Of a DNA stretch of 64,000 nt, positions 13,369 to 20,348 are shown piece by piece. The DNA is taken from the NCBI GenBank assembly GCA_010405405.1, contig MU004238.1, positions 259,530-323,529 of the forward strand, in the 5' to 3' direction. Position numbers and translations under genes: made by a program. The stretch comes from Microthyrium microscopicum (lineage: Eukaryota > Ascomycota > Dothideomycetes > Microthyriales > Microthyriaceae). Each line of letters begins with the position of its first letter. The first letter of the stretch is position 1. The notes under the pieces are model-generated. The model saw only the letters and a list, made by a program, of their open reading frames with translations. It had not been told where the DNA came from and searched no databases.

Positions 13369-13482
13369 ATGTGCTATCGAATACAGGTTTTCTCCATAGA
13401 TTGTACCCATAGATGGGAGGACTTTGAACCTTGCAACATTGCTAAATCAGGCAGAGCATGTGGTTGGATGGAGATGCCGTAA
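13369..13482 (+). CDS. array 1 copy 4, shortened MC-type protein
   Basis: The frame starts MCYRIQVFSIDCTHRWEDF and keeps C2, C12-T-H14, C22, C31 and GWMEMP, then stops after 37 residues. Downstream DNA still encodes, in another frame, a GICPIC-like terminal pair, so the C-terminal half is lost by a premature stop and a frame change. The stop overlaps GTAAGT at 13478, a perfect donor, so an intron rescuing the end is possible, but I see no convincing acceptor nearby. TATAAAA at 13272-13278 lies 97 bp before the ATG. Confidence 0.5.
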   Translation: MCYRIQVFSIDCTHRWEDFEPCNIAKSGRACGWMEMP

Positions 13483-13814
13483 GTTGCAAGAGTGGATATG
13501 CCCGATCTGTGTTACTGCCCGACGATTGATTGATGGACTGAAAGGGTCTCTGTAGGCCAAATTGATGATGATCTTTCATGATGCAAGTTATAGCACTGAA
13601 TAAGTGAGGCTATCAAGTAAATGCCGCTCATAAGTAGGTTCATCGTCGTAGGCATTTATACGCACCGCTGTGTTTTAGTTTCAGGAGACAGTCAACTGTA
13701 ATTAATGAATTCAAGGCTGCTGGGTATAAATATGTCCTCCGCACAGATATTGAGGTAGTCATCAAAAGCTCAACTACCAAGATATCAAAATCGACAACTT
13801 GATCAAACTCCGCC
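13483..13814. other. spacer with TATA box of copy 5
   Basis: The spacer starts with the decayed tail of copy 4. It contains TATAAAT at 13725-13731, 90 bp before the next ATG, and no other feature I can support. Confidence 0.4.
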
Positions 13815-13988
13815 ATGTGTTTTGAGACAAAGAGACATGCTATCGGGTGTGGCCATTCCTGGACTGAGCGGGAACCCTGCGACATTGCTGAAGCAGGCAA
13901 CGATTGTGAAAATATTGATTTTTGGGAAACAGCAAGAAGCGGCATATGCCCAAAGTGTGTAGAGCGTGGTGGGAACTTTTTCATATAG
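13815..13988 (+). CDS. array 1 copy 5, small MC-type cysteine-rich protein
   Basis: The 57-residue frame starts MCFETKRHAIGCGHSWTER. It has C2, C12-G-H14, C22, C31 and a terminal SGICPKC pair at 45 and 48, followed by a nine-residue tail. A DIAEAG segment after Cys22 matches NIAKSG of copy 4 and QVARAG of copy 8. It is intact. The distance from copy 4 is 446 bp, which fits the 450-bp unit. Confidence 0.72.
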   Translation: MCFETKRHAIGCGHSWTEREPCDIAEAGNDCENIDFWETARSGICPKCVERGGNFFI

Positions 13989-14261
13989 AGTGTGGATGTG
14001 ATACCCATAGATGCTTGTGATCAAGAGTTCTATCTTGAAACTTACAGATACGGGAAACGAGCTGAAACACTATTAATTTCAATTCTACCTAATGCAGTTT
14101 TTGCCTCCGTTCAAATCCAAATCACTTGAATGGTAGAGAGACTTGTATTTACGGTGCCATTGAATAATTAGCCAGATATAAATGCGGCTGTTCAGGCCTT
14201 GTTCTAAACTCTGCTTGCATTTCTCAACTTCAAAGAACCCAATACTCACCTAGGGACAATA

Positions 14262-14429
14262 ATGAGTTGCCAAAGAACTGTAGTATCGACAACCTGCCAC
14301 CATGGGTGAATTAAGAAGGCGCCATGTCAGATTGTGAAAGTTGAAGGCAGATCCGGCAGATGGGAAGCATTTCCAGAATCAGCCAGAATTGAGCTCTGTC
14401 CGCAGTGTATGACAAAGCCCCAGGTCTGA
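14262..14429 (+). pseudogene. array 1 copy 6, decayed MC-type gene
   Basis: The frame begins MSCQRTVVSTTCHHG and aligns without gaps to copy 5. It keeps Cys12, His14, Cys22 and the terminal LCPQC, but one in-frame TGA falls two codons after His14 and the third internal Cys is lost. TATAAAT at 14177-14183 lies 85 bp upstream, so the promoter may still fire. Unit spacing is 447 bp from copy 5 and 459 bp to copy 7. This is a recently inactivated array member. Confidence 0.65.
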
Positions 14430-14623
14430 ACAGATATTTTCTGCCTCATAGGCTAGTCATAACCCGTGTCATCGTAGATGTCAGTTTAATACTCAGTGTA
14501 GTCAAGCAATTGCAGTATCTCATCTATTGATAGTGACATGCTTGAAAGTGCACGGAAGAAAAGAAGACCGAACGGCAGCAGCATACTATAAGAAGAAACA
14601 GTGAAGTCGACGTCTCAAAGAGA

Positions 14624-14630
14624 TATAAAT
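14624..14630 (+). promoter_or_regulatory. TATA box of array 1 copy 7
   Basis: TATAAAT occurs 97 bp before the ATG at 14721. Equivalent boxes precede copies 3, 4, 5, 6 and 8 by 85-103 bp, so this is a conserved core-promoter position in the duplicated unit. Confidence 0.65.
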
Positions 14631-14720
14631 AAAGCCGTTGGGAGCACAGTTCTCATGATTAGTTCGTGCTTAACCTGAACATTGAAAATATAAACCCAGA
14701 ATCTAGACAAACATACGAAT

Positions 14721-14876
14721 ATGTGTTGGAGAGTAACAGTTTATTCCATAGAATGCGGACATCGTTGGGTCAAAAAGGAGCTAGAACCTTGCCGCCCATC
14801 GGCACAGACAACTTATCCCTGTGCTTTGGCTGAATTCAAAGAAGTAGCCAGAGGGGGTTTATGTCCAGACTGCTAG
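14721..14876 (+). CDS. array 1 copy 7, small MC-type cysteine-rich protein
   Basis: The 51-residue frame starts MCWRVTVYSIECGHRWVKK. Cysteines lie at 2, 12, 24, 34, 48 and 51, with His14. Two residues are inserted between His14 and the next Cys. It ends ARGGLCPDC, the array's typical terminal pair. It is intact and intronless, with no visible signal peptide. Confidence 0.72.
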   Translation: MCWRVTVYSIECGHRWVKKELEPCRPSAQTTYPCALAEFKEVARGGLCPDC

Positions 14877-15296
14877 TAGGCGGCTCAATACTTGCATAGG
14901 TAGAGAGAGCATAAGAGATCGGAGCGAGGCCAAACACTAGTTCTTTACGTATATAGGAGCAATTCAATCATAAGAGGCTTTTGAGCCGTTTGAGTTTCAG
15001 GGACGGTGCCAGATGTGATGCTCTAGGTGAAAAGGAGGTCTAGAAGCAACAATTTGTTCTAGAGGTCGTAGGACAATAGATGCCAATCTGACAGTTAAAA
15101 TCATGGAACAACTATAGCGTCTCATTTGGTGATAGCTAACAATTACAAATCCGTATGAAGAAAAGAGAATTGAATATTAATAACTCCTCATGTGGACAGA
15201 GATATAAAGACAAACCATTGGGACCACGTATCTTATGATGTGGCGTGTCAAATCTCACAATTAAAATTATCCCCAACATTCATAACAAATTGAACC
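14877..15296. other. spacer with TATA box of copy 8
   Basis: TATAAAG lies at 15203-15209, 94 bp before the next ATG. The flanking ATATAAAGACAAACCATTGG resembles the copy 7 region (ATATAAATAAAGCCGTTGG), showing that promoter DNA was duplicated. No other gene is seen. Confidence 0.5.
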
Positions 15297-15494
15297 ATGT
15301 GCTGGTACGTATTCGCATTGTTCATAGGGTGCCATCATCGCTATGAGCTGGAGGAACCTTGTCAAGTGGCAAGAGCAGGCCGACGATGTGGTTGGAAGGA
15401 CACCAAAGACGCAGCTAGAGGTGGGATATGTCCTATATGCCAGACGCTATTCAATAATGGAATGGATTGGGAGAGTATGAGCCGCTTTGGCTGA
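15297..15494 (+). CDS. array 1 copy 8, small MC-type cysteine-rich protein
   Basis: The 65-residue frame begins MCWYVFALFIGCHHRYELE. It has C2, C12-H-H14, C22, C31-G-W and the terminal RGGICPIC. A 16-residue extension follows (QTLFNNGMDWESMSRFG). It is the last member of the roughly 450-bp subarray. No signal peptide or intron is evident. Function is unknown. Confidence 0.73.
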   Translation: MCWYVFALFIGCHHRYELEEPCQVARAGRRCGWKDTKDAARGGICPICQTLFNNGMDWESMSRFG

Positions 15495-16394
15495 ATATCA
15501 CATCTGCTCTTACATAGGAGGTTTCCAATCAAATTGGGCCTTTCCAATTGTTCCCAGCACCCAGTCATTGTTCCAGGCCTGAAGGTTCTCCAGAAGAGGA
15601 GAATGAGTAGGAGCCAAAAGCTTTCTTACAGACGTGACTAACCAGGCGACAAGAAGAGAGAGAGAGGCGGGATTATAGTGTTGAAGACGCTATGTGGATT
15701 TAGATTATATTTCAAGTTTCACAGACTACTGAACTGTTATTCAATTAATGTTTCGGCTTTGAAGAGGATTCTCTGGGAGGAAGTAGTCAGATGGTCACTG
15801 CTACACTCGTAGAGGAAATATGGTCTAACACATGACAAATGAAAGGTAATCGTACAAGACCCCTTAATTTATTGCTGCGCTAAGCGCTATCGATATTCGG
15901 TTATATAATTTAAGTTGAGAGGGAACAGAAATACGAGGAATACCGCGTATTCATTTTACTGCGCACTCGAACAGTGGATCATTATCTAGTCCCACGAGTG
16001 ACTAGAAAATGTCATAATAAATATAGTTATCAATCACAAAATACTAAGATATCAAAATGTACCGGAGCTTCTGATCGCTTTCTCGCTAATGATCAGAATC
16101 AACACTACCAACCAAAAGTTCCAGCTGTTCTGATATCGCTCAGTGTCATTGTATAGTGTCCATTTTCTCACCGCCCACTGCTGAACGACAGTCCCAGTTG
16201 TGTGTCAGATGAACATCATCCTGCGCGACCTCTTTACTCATAAAGAGCGTCATTACTGGAACGTTGCTTCACTTCAGTCAAACAACATCATCGGAGCAAT
16301 GTCCCCCAAATCGGTATAAAAAGAGCTGCTTCCACACTTATCGCTGCCTTCATCTCATTATAGACTCAGATCAAGCGCCTCTTCATCAATCAAG
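15495..16394. other. boundary between the two halves of array 1
   Basis: This 900-bp stretch lacks an intact array gene. A TATATAA sequence lies near 15902 with no member behind it. TATAAAA at 16315-16321 serves copy 9, 80 bp downstream. Here the unit length and the subfamily both change. Confidence 0.45.
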
Positions 16395-16547
16395 ATGTGT
16401 AAAGTAACGACCGTCACATTCCTAGACTGCAAACATATTACGATAATCAATGACTATTGCAATGACTGGTATATCGCCCATCGCCTGTGCGATCGCACCA
16501 TCTATGAAGGTGATACCAAACCTGGCAGCTGTGTGAACTGTCCTTAA
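16395..16547 (+). CDS. array 1 copy 9, MCK-subtype cysteine-rich protein
   Basis: The 50-residue frame starts MCKVTTVTFLDCKHITI. Cysteines are at 2, 12, 22, 32, 46 and 49, with His14. It introduces the second subfamily, marked by an MCK start and an LCDRT segment around Cys32 in place of CGW. It ends CVNCP. The frame is intact, and an opposite-strand frame covers it. Its LCDRTI block is nearly identical to copy 18, showing recent duplication within the subfamily. Confidence 0.72.
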   Translation: MCKVTTVTFLDCKHITIINDYCNDWYIAHRLCDRTIYEGDTKPGSCVNCP

Positions 16548-16730
16548 GAGCGGGAGGTGAAGACTTTGAAAGTCACGATAGAAGTATAACTCAAAACGGG
16601 CAGATGTAACAGAAAGCCTTTCAAAGTTGAGTATAAATATGAGCCTAAGGTCTAATCCCACGTTTATCTTTTTCCTGTTTGTCTCACTCCAGAACCCCCT
16701 ATCCAACTTCTAAAGCTCTTTCTAAGTAAG

Positions 16731-16934
16731 ATGTGCAAAGTTCTCTGGGTCATAGGCTACGACTGTGGACACTCAACCACTGAAAGTCAATACTGTAATA
16801 ACGACTTGTTCGGTAATTGCTTATGTGACAGAGTAGTTACCTTCCAAAAAGTTTCCCGCACTGGGAGATGTACTAGCACTTGTACAGGGAAAGGTTGGTT
16901 AGCAGATACGAAATACGAGCCAGTGTGGAAGTGA
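16731..16934 (+). CDS. array 1 copy 10, MCK-subtype cysteine-rich protein
   Basis: The 67-residue frame starts MCKVLWVIGYDCGHSTTES. It has C2, C12-G-H14, C22, a Cys at 30, C32-D-R, and C47 and C51 near the end (RCTSTC). An 18-residue basic tail follows. Copies 10, 11 and 12 are mutually closest. Spacing is 336 bp from copy 9. TATAAAT is at 16632-16638. Confidence 0.72.
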   Translation: MCKVLWVIGYDCGHSTTESQYCNNDLFGNCLCDRVVTFQKVSRTGRCTSTCTGKGWLADTKYEPVWK

Positions 16935-17076
16935 ACTCGTGGGAAGCAAATGCATTTATGTAACATAGCAATACTCAAAGCAGGTATAAAGGTAGCCTAG
17001 TCTATACCTTCCTATCCTCCTCCTCTTCGTTTCGCTGAATACTTCCAACCAACTCTCAAAAATCGCTCTAACCAAG

Positions 17077-17256
17077 ATGTGCAAAATTCTCTATGTCACG
17101 ATTTACAGCTGTGGACACTCAATTTCTGAAAGTAAATACTGCAATGATAAGCTCACGGGAAATTGTTTATGCGAAAATGTTCTTACCATCAAAGAAATTT
17201 ACCGTTTTAATAGGTGTGCTAGTACTTGTACTACCTCTTGGGCGGCAGGTACATGA
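17077..17256 (+). CDS. array 1 copy 11, MCK-subtype cysteine-rich protein
   Basis: The 59-residue frame starts MCKILYVTIYSCGHSISES. It is a near twin of copy 10 (shared GHS, YCN, GNCLC and RCASTC). The Cys at 30, 32, 47 and 51 are conserved in the pair. A short TTSWAAGT tail ends it. TATAAAG lies 92 bp before the ATG. It is intact and intronless, and just under 60 codons. Confidence 0.72.
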   Translation: MCKILYVTIYSCGHSISESKYCNDKLTGNCLCENVLTIKEIYRFNRCASTCTTSWAAGT

Positions 17257-17342
17257 AACCCCTTGGTAATTCGCGACAGCGTGATATGCAACTCCTGGAG
17301 ATTATATGTAATTATGTAGCATAGCAAATACCGAAGATTGGG

Positions 17343-17349
17343 TATAAAA
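17343..17349 (+). promoter_or_regulatory. TATA box of array 1 copy 12
   Basis: GGTATAAAAGAAAGCC lies 91 bp before the ATG at 17434. The same core followed by a GCC/ATCC stretch precedes copies 11, 13, 16 and 18 at 91-94 bp. Confidence 0.65.
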
Positions 17350-17433
17350 GAAAGCCTATTTTATGACTCCCTATCCTCTTTACCTTTGCCTCAGCCAATA
17401 TTTCCATCTGAGCTTTCTGAAAATCGCTCTGAA

Positions 17434-17607
17434 ATGTGCAAAGTTCTCTACGTTACGTTCTACTGCTGTGGACACTCTAGTACTCACACAAAATACTTTA
17501 AGGACGAGTTCGTCGCAGACTGCTTATGCAATAATGTTATCATATTCCAAGAACTCTACAGCCACGACAATTGTATCACTTGTGTTACTGAGCACCTACC
17601 TAGGTAG
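17434..17607 (+). CDS. array 1 copy 12, MCK-subtype cysteine-rich protein
   Basis: The 57-residue frame starts MCKVLYVTFYCCGHSSTHT. It keeps C2, C12-G-H14, C30, C32 and a terminal CITC, but residue 22 is Phe instead of Cys, a missing key position. An in-frame ATG upstream at 17338 translates the TATA region and was not chosen, because all siblings start at MCK. The unit after this copy is stretched to 570 bp. Confidence 0.68.
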   Translation: MCKVLYVTFYCCGHSSTHTKYFKDEFVADCLCNNVIIFQELYSHDNCITCVTEHLPR

Positions 17608-17679
17608 CCAAGGGAAGAAACTTGGGTTTTCGCAGGAACATGGTGTTTAATAAGTCTCTATTGCATATATCGTTCTCAG

Positions 17680-17823
17680 CAAGATGGCAAGTTCCATGAC
17701 GAGAACAGCAAGTTGCGTAACGAAATCATCCGCTTGAAGGACAAGGAAATCAAGCGACTTAAGGAGGAGAATGATCAACCGAAGAAAGAGTCGGCTTTCT
17801 TGTCATTTCTATTTTCCGAGTAG
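17680..17823 (+). other. orphan coiled-coil coding fragment inside array 1
   Basis: After a good acceptor-like TTCTCAG, an open frame of 47 codons ends in TAG. It contains alternating Leu/Ile and charged residues (KLRNEIIRLKDKEIKRLKEE), a short coiled coil, and ends SFLFSE. It does not resemble the array proteins. It sits where the spacing between copies 12 and 13 jumps from about 340 to 570 bp. It could be a 3' exon of copy 12, although the phase from copy 12 does not fit, or a captured exon fragment. Confidence 0.35.
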
Positions 17824-18003
17824 GGCAGTCACAGACTTTACTCACTACTATAGTCTATCACAAGACAATATCAATACATTGGGCACCAAAAGTGTCCTAC
17901 CACCATGGGCATAAAAGCGATCCTATTTTGCCCATGGCTTTTCAATGTTCGTCTCACTCTATACATCGAATCAAGCGTCCTAAAAACTGTCTTATCAAAC
18001 GAT

Positions 18004-18159
18004 ATGTGCAAGACTCTCTACACCACACACTGGTTCTGCGGACACATCAGTACTGAAATGAGGCACTGCGAGGGGACGCATAATGCGACCTGTTTCCATG
18101 ATTATACCTATTATGAAGAAATCTTCCATCTAGTTTTCAAGTGTCCGGGTTGTTCTTAG
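18004..18159 (+). CDS. array 1 copy 13, MCK-subtype cysteine-rich protein
   Basis: The 51-residue frame starts MCKTLYTTHWFCGHISTEM. Cysteines are at 2, 12, 22, 30, 47 and 50, with His14. It ends KCPGCS. A longer in-frame start at 17905 would add 33 residues translated from the CATAAAA promoter element, and is judged spurious because other copies have stops there. The frame is intact. Confidence 0.7.
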   Translation: MCKTLYTTHWFCGHISTEMRHCEGTHNATCFHDYTYYEEIFHLVFKCPGCS

Positions 18160-18346
18160 ATGTCGGAAGATGGAAACGTAGTAGCTTGTCACAATTGAAC
18201 ATTTGGTTTGAAAAGGAACCAAGGTGATGAAGTCATATTCCCATAATCAATTGCAAAAGGAACTCTGATTCACATCTCTCTTCTTTGCGGCCGGACCGGT
18301 TTCTACATTCAGTCAAAAGGCTCAAAGATGTATCACGGTAATAAAG

Positions 18347-18502
18347 ATGTGCAAAGTCGTTTGGACAACGTTGGCGTCTGGATATGTTTCATGTTCTCAC
18401 CAATATTATAAAAATTGGGATATTGAGCGCCATTCATGTGCCAACACCATTTAGGAAGAAACTAGGATCTGTGGCTCCTGCGAAGCCTGTGGTCCGAAAT
18501 AA
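18347..18502 (+). pseudogene. array 1 copy 14, decayed MCK-subtype gene
   Basis: The frame starts MCKVVWTTLASGYVSCSH. It keeps a C-x-H pair and a downstream CANTI, then has one in-frame stop (codon 36), after which the same frame continues to a CGSCEAC terminal cluster and a stop. The usual promoter TATA box is not recognisable 90 bp upstream. One inactivating stop plus a lost promoter indicates a dead copy. Confidence 0.6.
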
Positions 18503-18658
18503 GTAGGGAAAGGCATTATCACACTTGGGCTGTTTGTAGCGATTAGAAATGGTACATCGCTGTAAACGTGACCGATATATATCCAAAAGTTAGGTGTAAA
18601 GATAAACATGACTTGCTCTTGAACTTTTCACATTCGTCTTGCTCATAACAATTTTTCA

Positions 18659-18772
18659 ATGTGATGTATCTACTGTACTACCACCAAGTTTCTAGGCTCC
18701 GAACATGTGTCAATCGACAGGTCATATTGTCAATGCCACATCGTACGTAGCTTGAGTGTCCGCATAAAATAG
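18659..18772 (+). pseudogene. array 1 copy 15, heavily decayed relic
   Basis: The frame from 18659 reads ATG then a stop, then Cys and TTTKFLGSEHVSIDRSYC, which aligns with TTVTFLDCKHITIINDYC of copy 9 without gaps. Cys12 is replaced by Ser. The C-terminal half is lost. The upstream element is GTGTAAAG instead of GTATAAAG. It sits 312 bp after copy 14, matching the period. Confidence 0.55.
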
Positions 18773-18999
18773 AATTCCATCACAAGCGCTGGAAGCTATA
18801 CATCTTGTCCTGTTTTGCCATGGAAAGCTCATGAGAAGCCATAACAGTGATCTGCTTGAAGAAAAAAGAAACTTTGGAAGGCATGGGCTCTGATATCACC
18901 TGAGAATTCCTAATTTTCAGGCCTAAACATCACCCTATGTACATGGGCTTGTGCTGAATCACTTGCATACGTGGTGAAGCAATTATCCCCAAAATCAGG

Positions 19000-19006
19000 T
19001 ATAAAA
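19000..19006 (+). promoter_or_regulatory. TATA box of array 1 copy 16
   Basis: AAAATCAGGTATAAAA precedes the ATG of copy 16 by 91 bp. The same string recurs before copy 19, and AAATCGGTATAAAA before copy 9. A CCCTTCGTCTCA motif in the leader is shared with copies 17 and 18. Confidence 0.7.
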
Positions 19007-19090
19007 GCAAGCCCAATCCACACCTTCTTGCTGGCCCTTCGTCTCACACCCAAAAACCTATCATACAACCTAAAGATTGCCTTACTCAAC

Positions 19091-19243
19091 ATGTGTAAAG
19101 TCACTGATGTCTCATGGATGGAATGTCCCCATACCAGGCGTGACTATGATTACTGCGATGAAGGAAAAGCCAATGACGCCCTGTGCGATCAGACGACAAT
19201 TCATAAAGTGAAATGCAACGGTGCCTGTATCTTATGTGCTTAA
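19091..19243 (+). CDS. array 1 copy 16, MCK-subtype cysteine-rich protein
   Basis: The 50-residue frame starts MCKVTDVSWMECPHTRRDY. It has C2, C12-P-H14, C22, C32-D-Q, then C42, C46 and C49 near the end (CNGACILCA). It is closest to copies 17 and 18, sharing YCDEGK or its variants after Cys22. Upstream in-frame codons translate promoter sequence and were excluded. The frame is intact. Confidence 0.73.
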   Translation: MCKVTDVSWMECPHTRRDYDYCDEGKANDALCDQTTIHKVKCNGACILCA

Positions 19244-19424
19244 GGCAAGGGAACAATTGGGTTCGTAAGAGCTGAAAATCACCTGAGGTCGTAAGTGATG
19301 AAGTAGTATGGTATTTAGGTACAAGAATGAACTCAGTCCACATCTGTTGTTTTTGACCCTTCGTCTCACGATCAACATTCTATCATACATACCTACTTAC
19401 TTCTAAAGAAATGCCTAAATCAAT

Positions 19425-19577
19425 ATGTGTAAAGTCGTTAGGATCACATGGATGTACTGCACCCAAACCGTAGAGGAGTGTACATTTTGCGACGAAGGAA
19501 AAATTCTGGAAGTTCTATGCTCTGTAACCATCGTCCAAGAAGTCATCCGTCCGGCCTTCTGTAAGTGTTGTTGGTAA
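19425..19577 (+). CDS. array 1 copy 17, MCK-subtype protein lacking the His
   Basis: The 50-residue frame starts MCKVVRITWMYCTQTVEEC. It keeps C2, C12, C22 and C32, but the conserved His14 is Gln, and an extra Cys appears at 19. It ends FCKCCW. The upstream element reads TTAGGTACAAGAATG, a damaged TATA box, so expression may be weak. The coding frame is still open. Confidence 0.6.
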   Translation: MCKVVRITWMYCTQTVEECTFCDEGKILEVLCSVTIVQEVIRPAFCKCCW

Positions 19578-19659
19578 GAGAGTGAAATATCTGAGCTTGT
19601 AGTAATTGAAGATATTAACTTGAAAACAAAAGTGATGAAGTAATATGTCCAAAATTAAG

Positions 19660-19666
19660 TATAAAA
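19660..19666 (+). promoter_or_regulatory. TATA box of array 1 copy 18
   Basis: AAGTATAAAAGCCAGCC lies 92 bp before the ATG at 19752, the standard array position. CCCTTCGTCTCA follows in the leader. Confidence 0.65.
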
Positions 19667-19751
19667 GCCAGCCTAGTCCACGTCTTTCTTCTGCCCCTTC
19701 GTCTCAACATCAATATTCTATTCTACATCTTCAAAGGTCGCCTTATTCAAC

Positions 19752-19934
19752 ATGTGTAAAGTAATTACCTCCAAATTCATGAACTGCCCACATGTCATAG
19801 TTGACACTACGTATTGCGATGTTGGTAAACTCATTGCCCACCTGTGCGATCGCACCATCTTCGAAGATGAGACCCGTCTAAACTGTTGTCAGTACTGGGA
19901 CGGCTGTTGTTCATCCTGTAGAGCTAAAAAATGA
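19752..19934 (+). CDS. array 1 copy 18, MCK-subtype cysteine-rich protein
   Basis: The 60-residue frame starts MCKVITSKFMNCPHVIVDT. It has C2, C12-P-H14, C22 and C32-D-R-T-I. The C terminus is enriched in Cys (NCCQYW, then CCSSC) with a basic RAKK tail, so it has several more Cys than its siblings. It is intact and intronless, 327 bp after copy 17. Confidence 0.73.
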   Translation: MCKVITSKFMNCPHVIVDTTYCDVGKLIAHLCDRTIFEDETRLNCCQYWDGCCSSCRAKK

Positions 19935-20117
19935 GAGAAGAGACCATAATAGTTCTTAATAATTGAGATTTCAGCCTGGAAGCAAACGTAGCAAAGTAAT
20001 CTCCCCAAAATCAGGTATAAAAATGAACTCAATCAACGTCTTTGTCCTGCTGCTTCGCCTTACCCCAAAAAATTTCTCAAATATCCAAAAGATCGCCTGA
20101 CTGGTTTGTGTTTGAAC

Positions 20118-20290
20118 ATGTGTTCTTATCTACCGATATAAAGACTGCTCACATGTCACAGTTGACCATGGATATTGCGATGATTGGTATGTGGTTCGCC
20201 GTCTATGTGAAAAAAAAAACCCTTCCAACAACACACCAAGGCAAGCCACTGTGTGTCCATTCGGTGTCCATGTGCCGTCATCCCATTATC
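20118..20290 (+). pseudogene. array 1 copy 19, decayed terminal relic
   Basis: An ATGTGT start is followed by a frame change. A second frame then reads DCSHVTVDHGYCDDWYVV and RRLCEKK, which aligns to copies 9 and 18. An A-run near 20212 follows the Cys32 equivalent and the terminal pair is not in frame. TATAAAA at 20016-20022 is intact. This is the last recognisable unit, abutting the next gene's 3' end. Confidence 0.55.
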
Positions 20291-20348
20291 AAATCCCTGC
20301 TGCAATGGCAAACTCGCTAAGAATTCAAATTATATTCCAAAGACAACA

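Noticed and set aside
17338-17607. Longer N-terminal form of array copy 12 from an upstream ATG
   Set aside because: The added residues translate the TATA region, which is not conserved as protein. All siblings begin at MC and many have stops upstream.
17905-18159. Hydrophobic N-terminal extension of array copy 13 that could look like a signal peptide
   Set aside because: It is a readout of the CATAAAA promoter and leader. Other copies lack it, so it does not support secretion.
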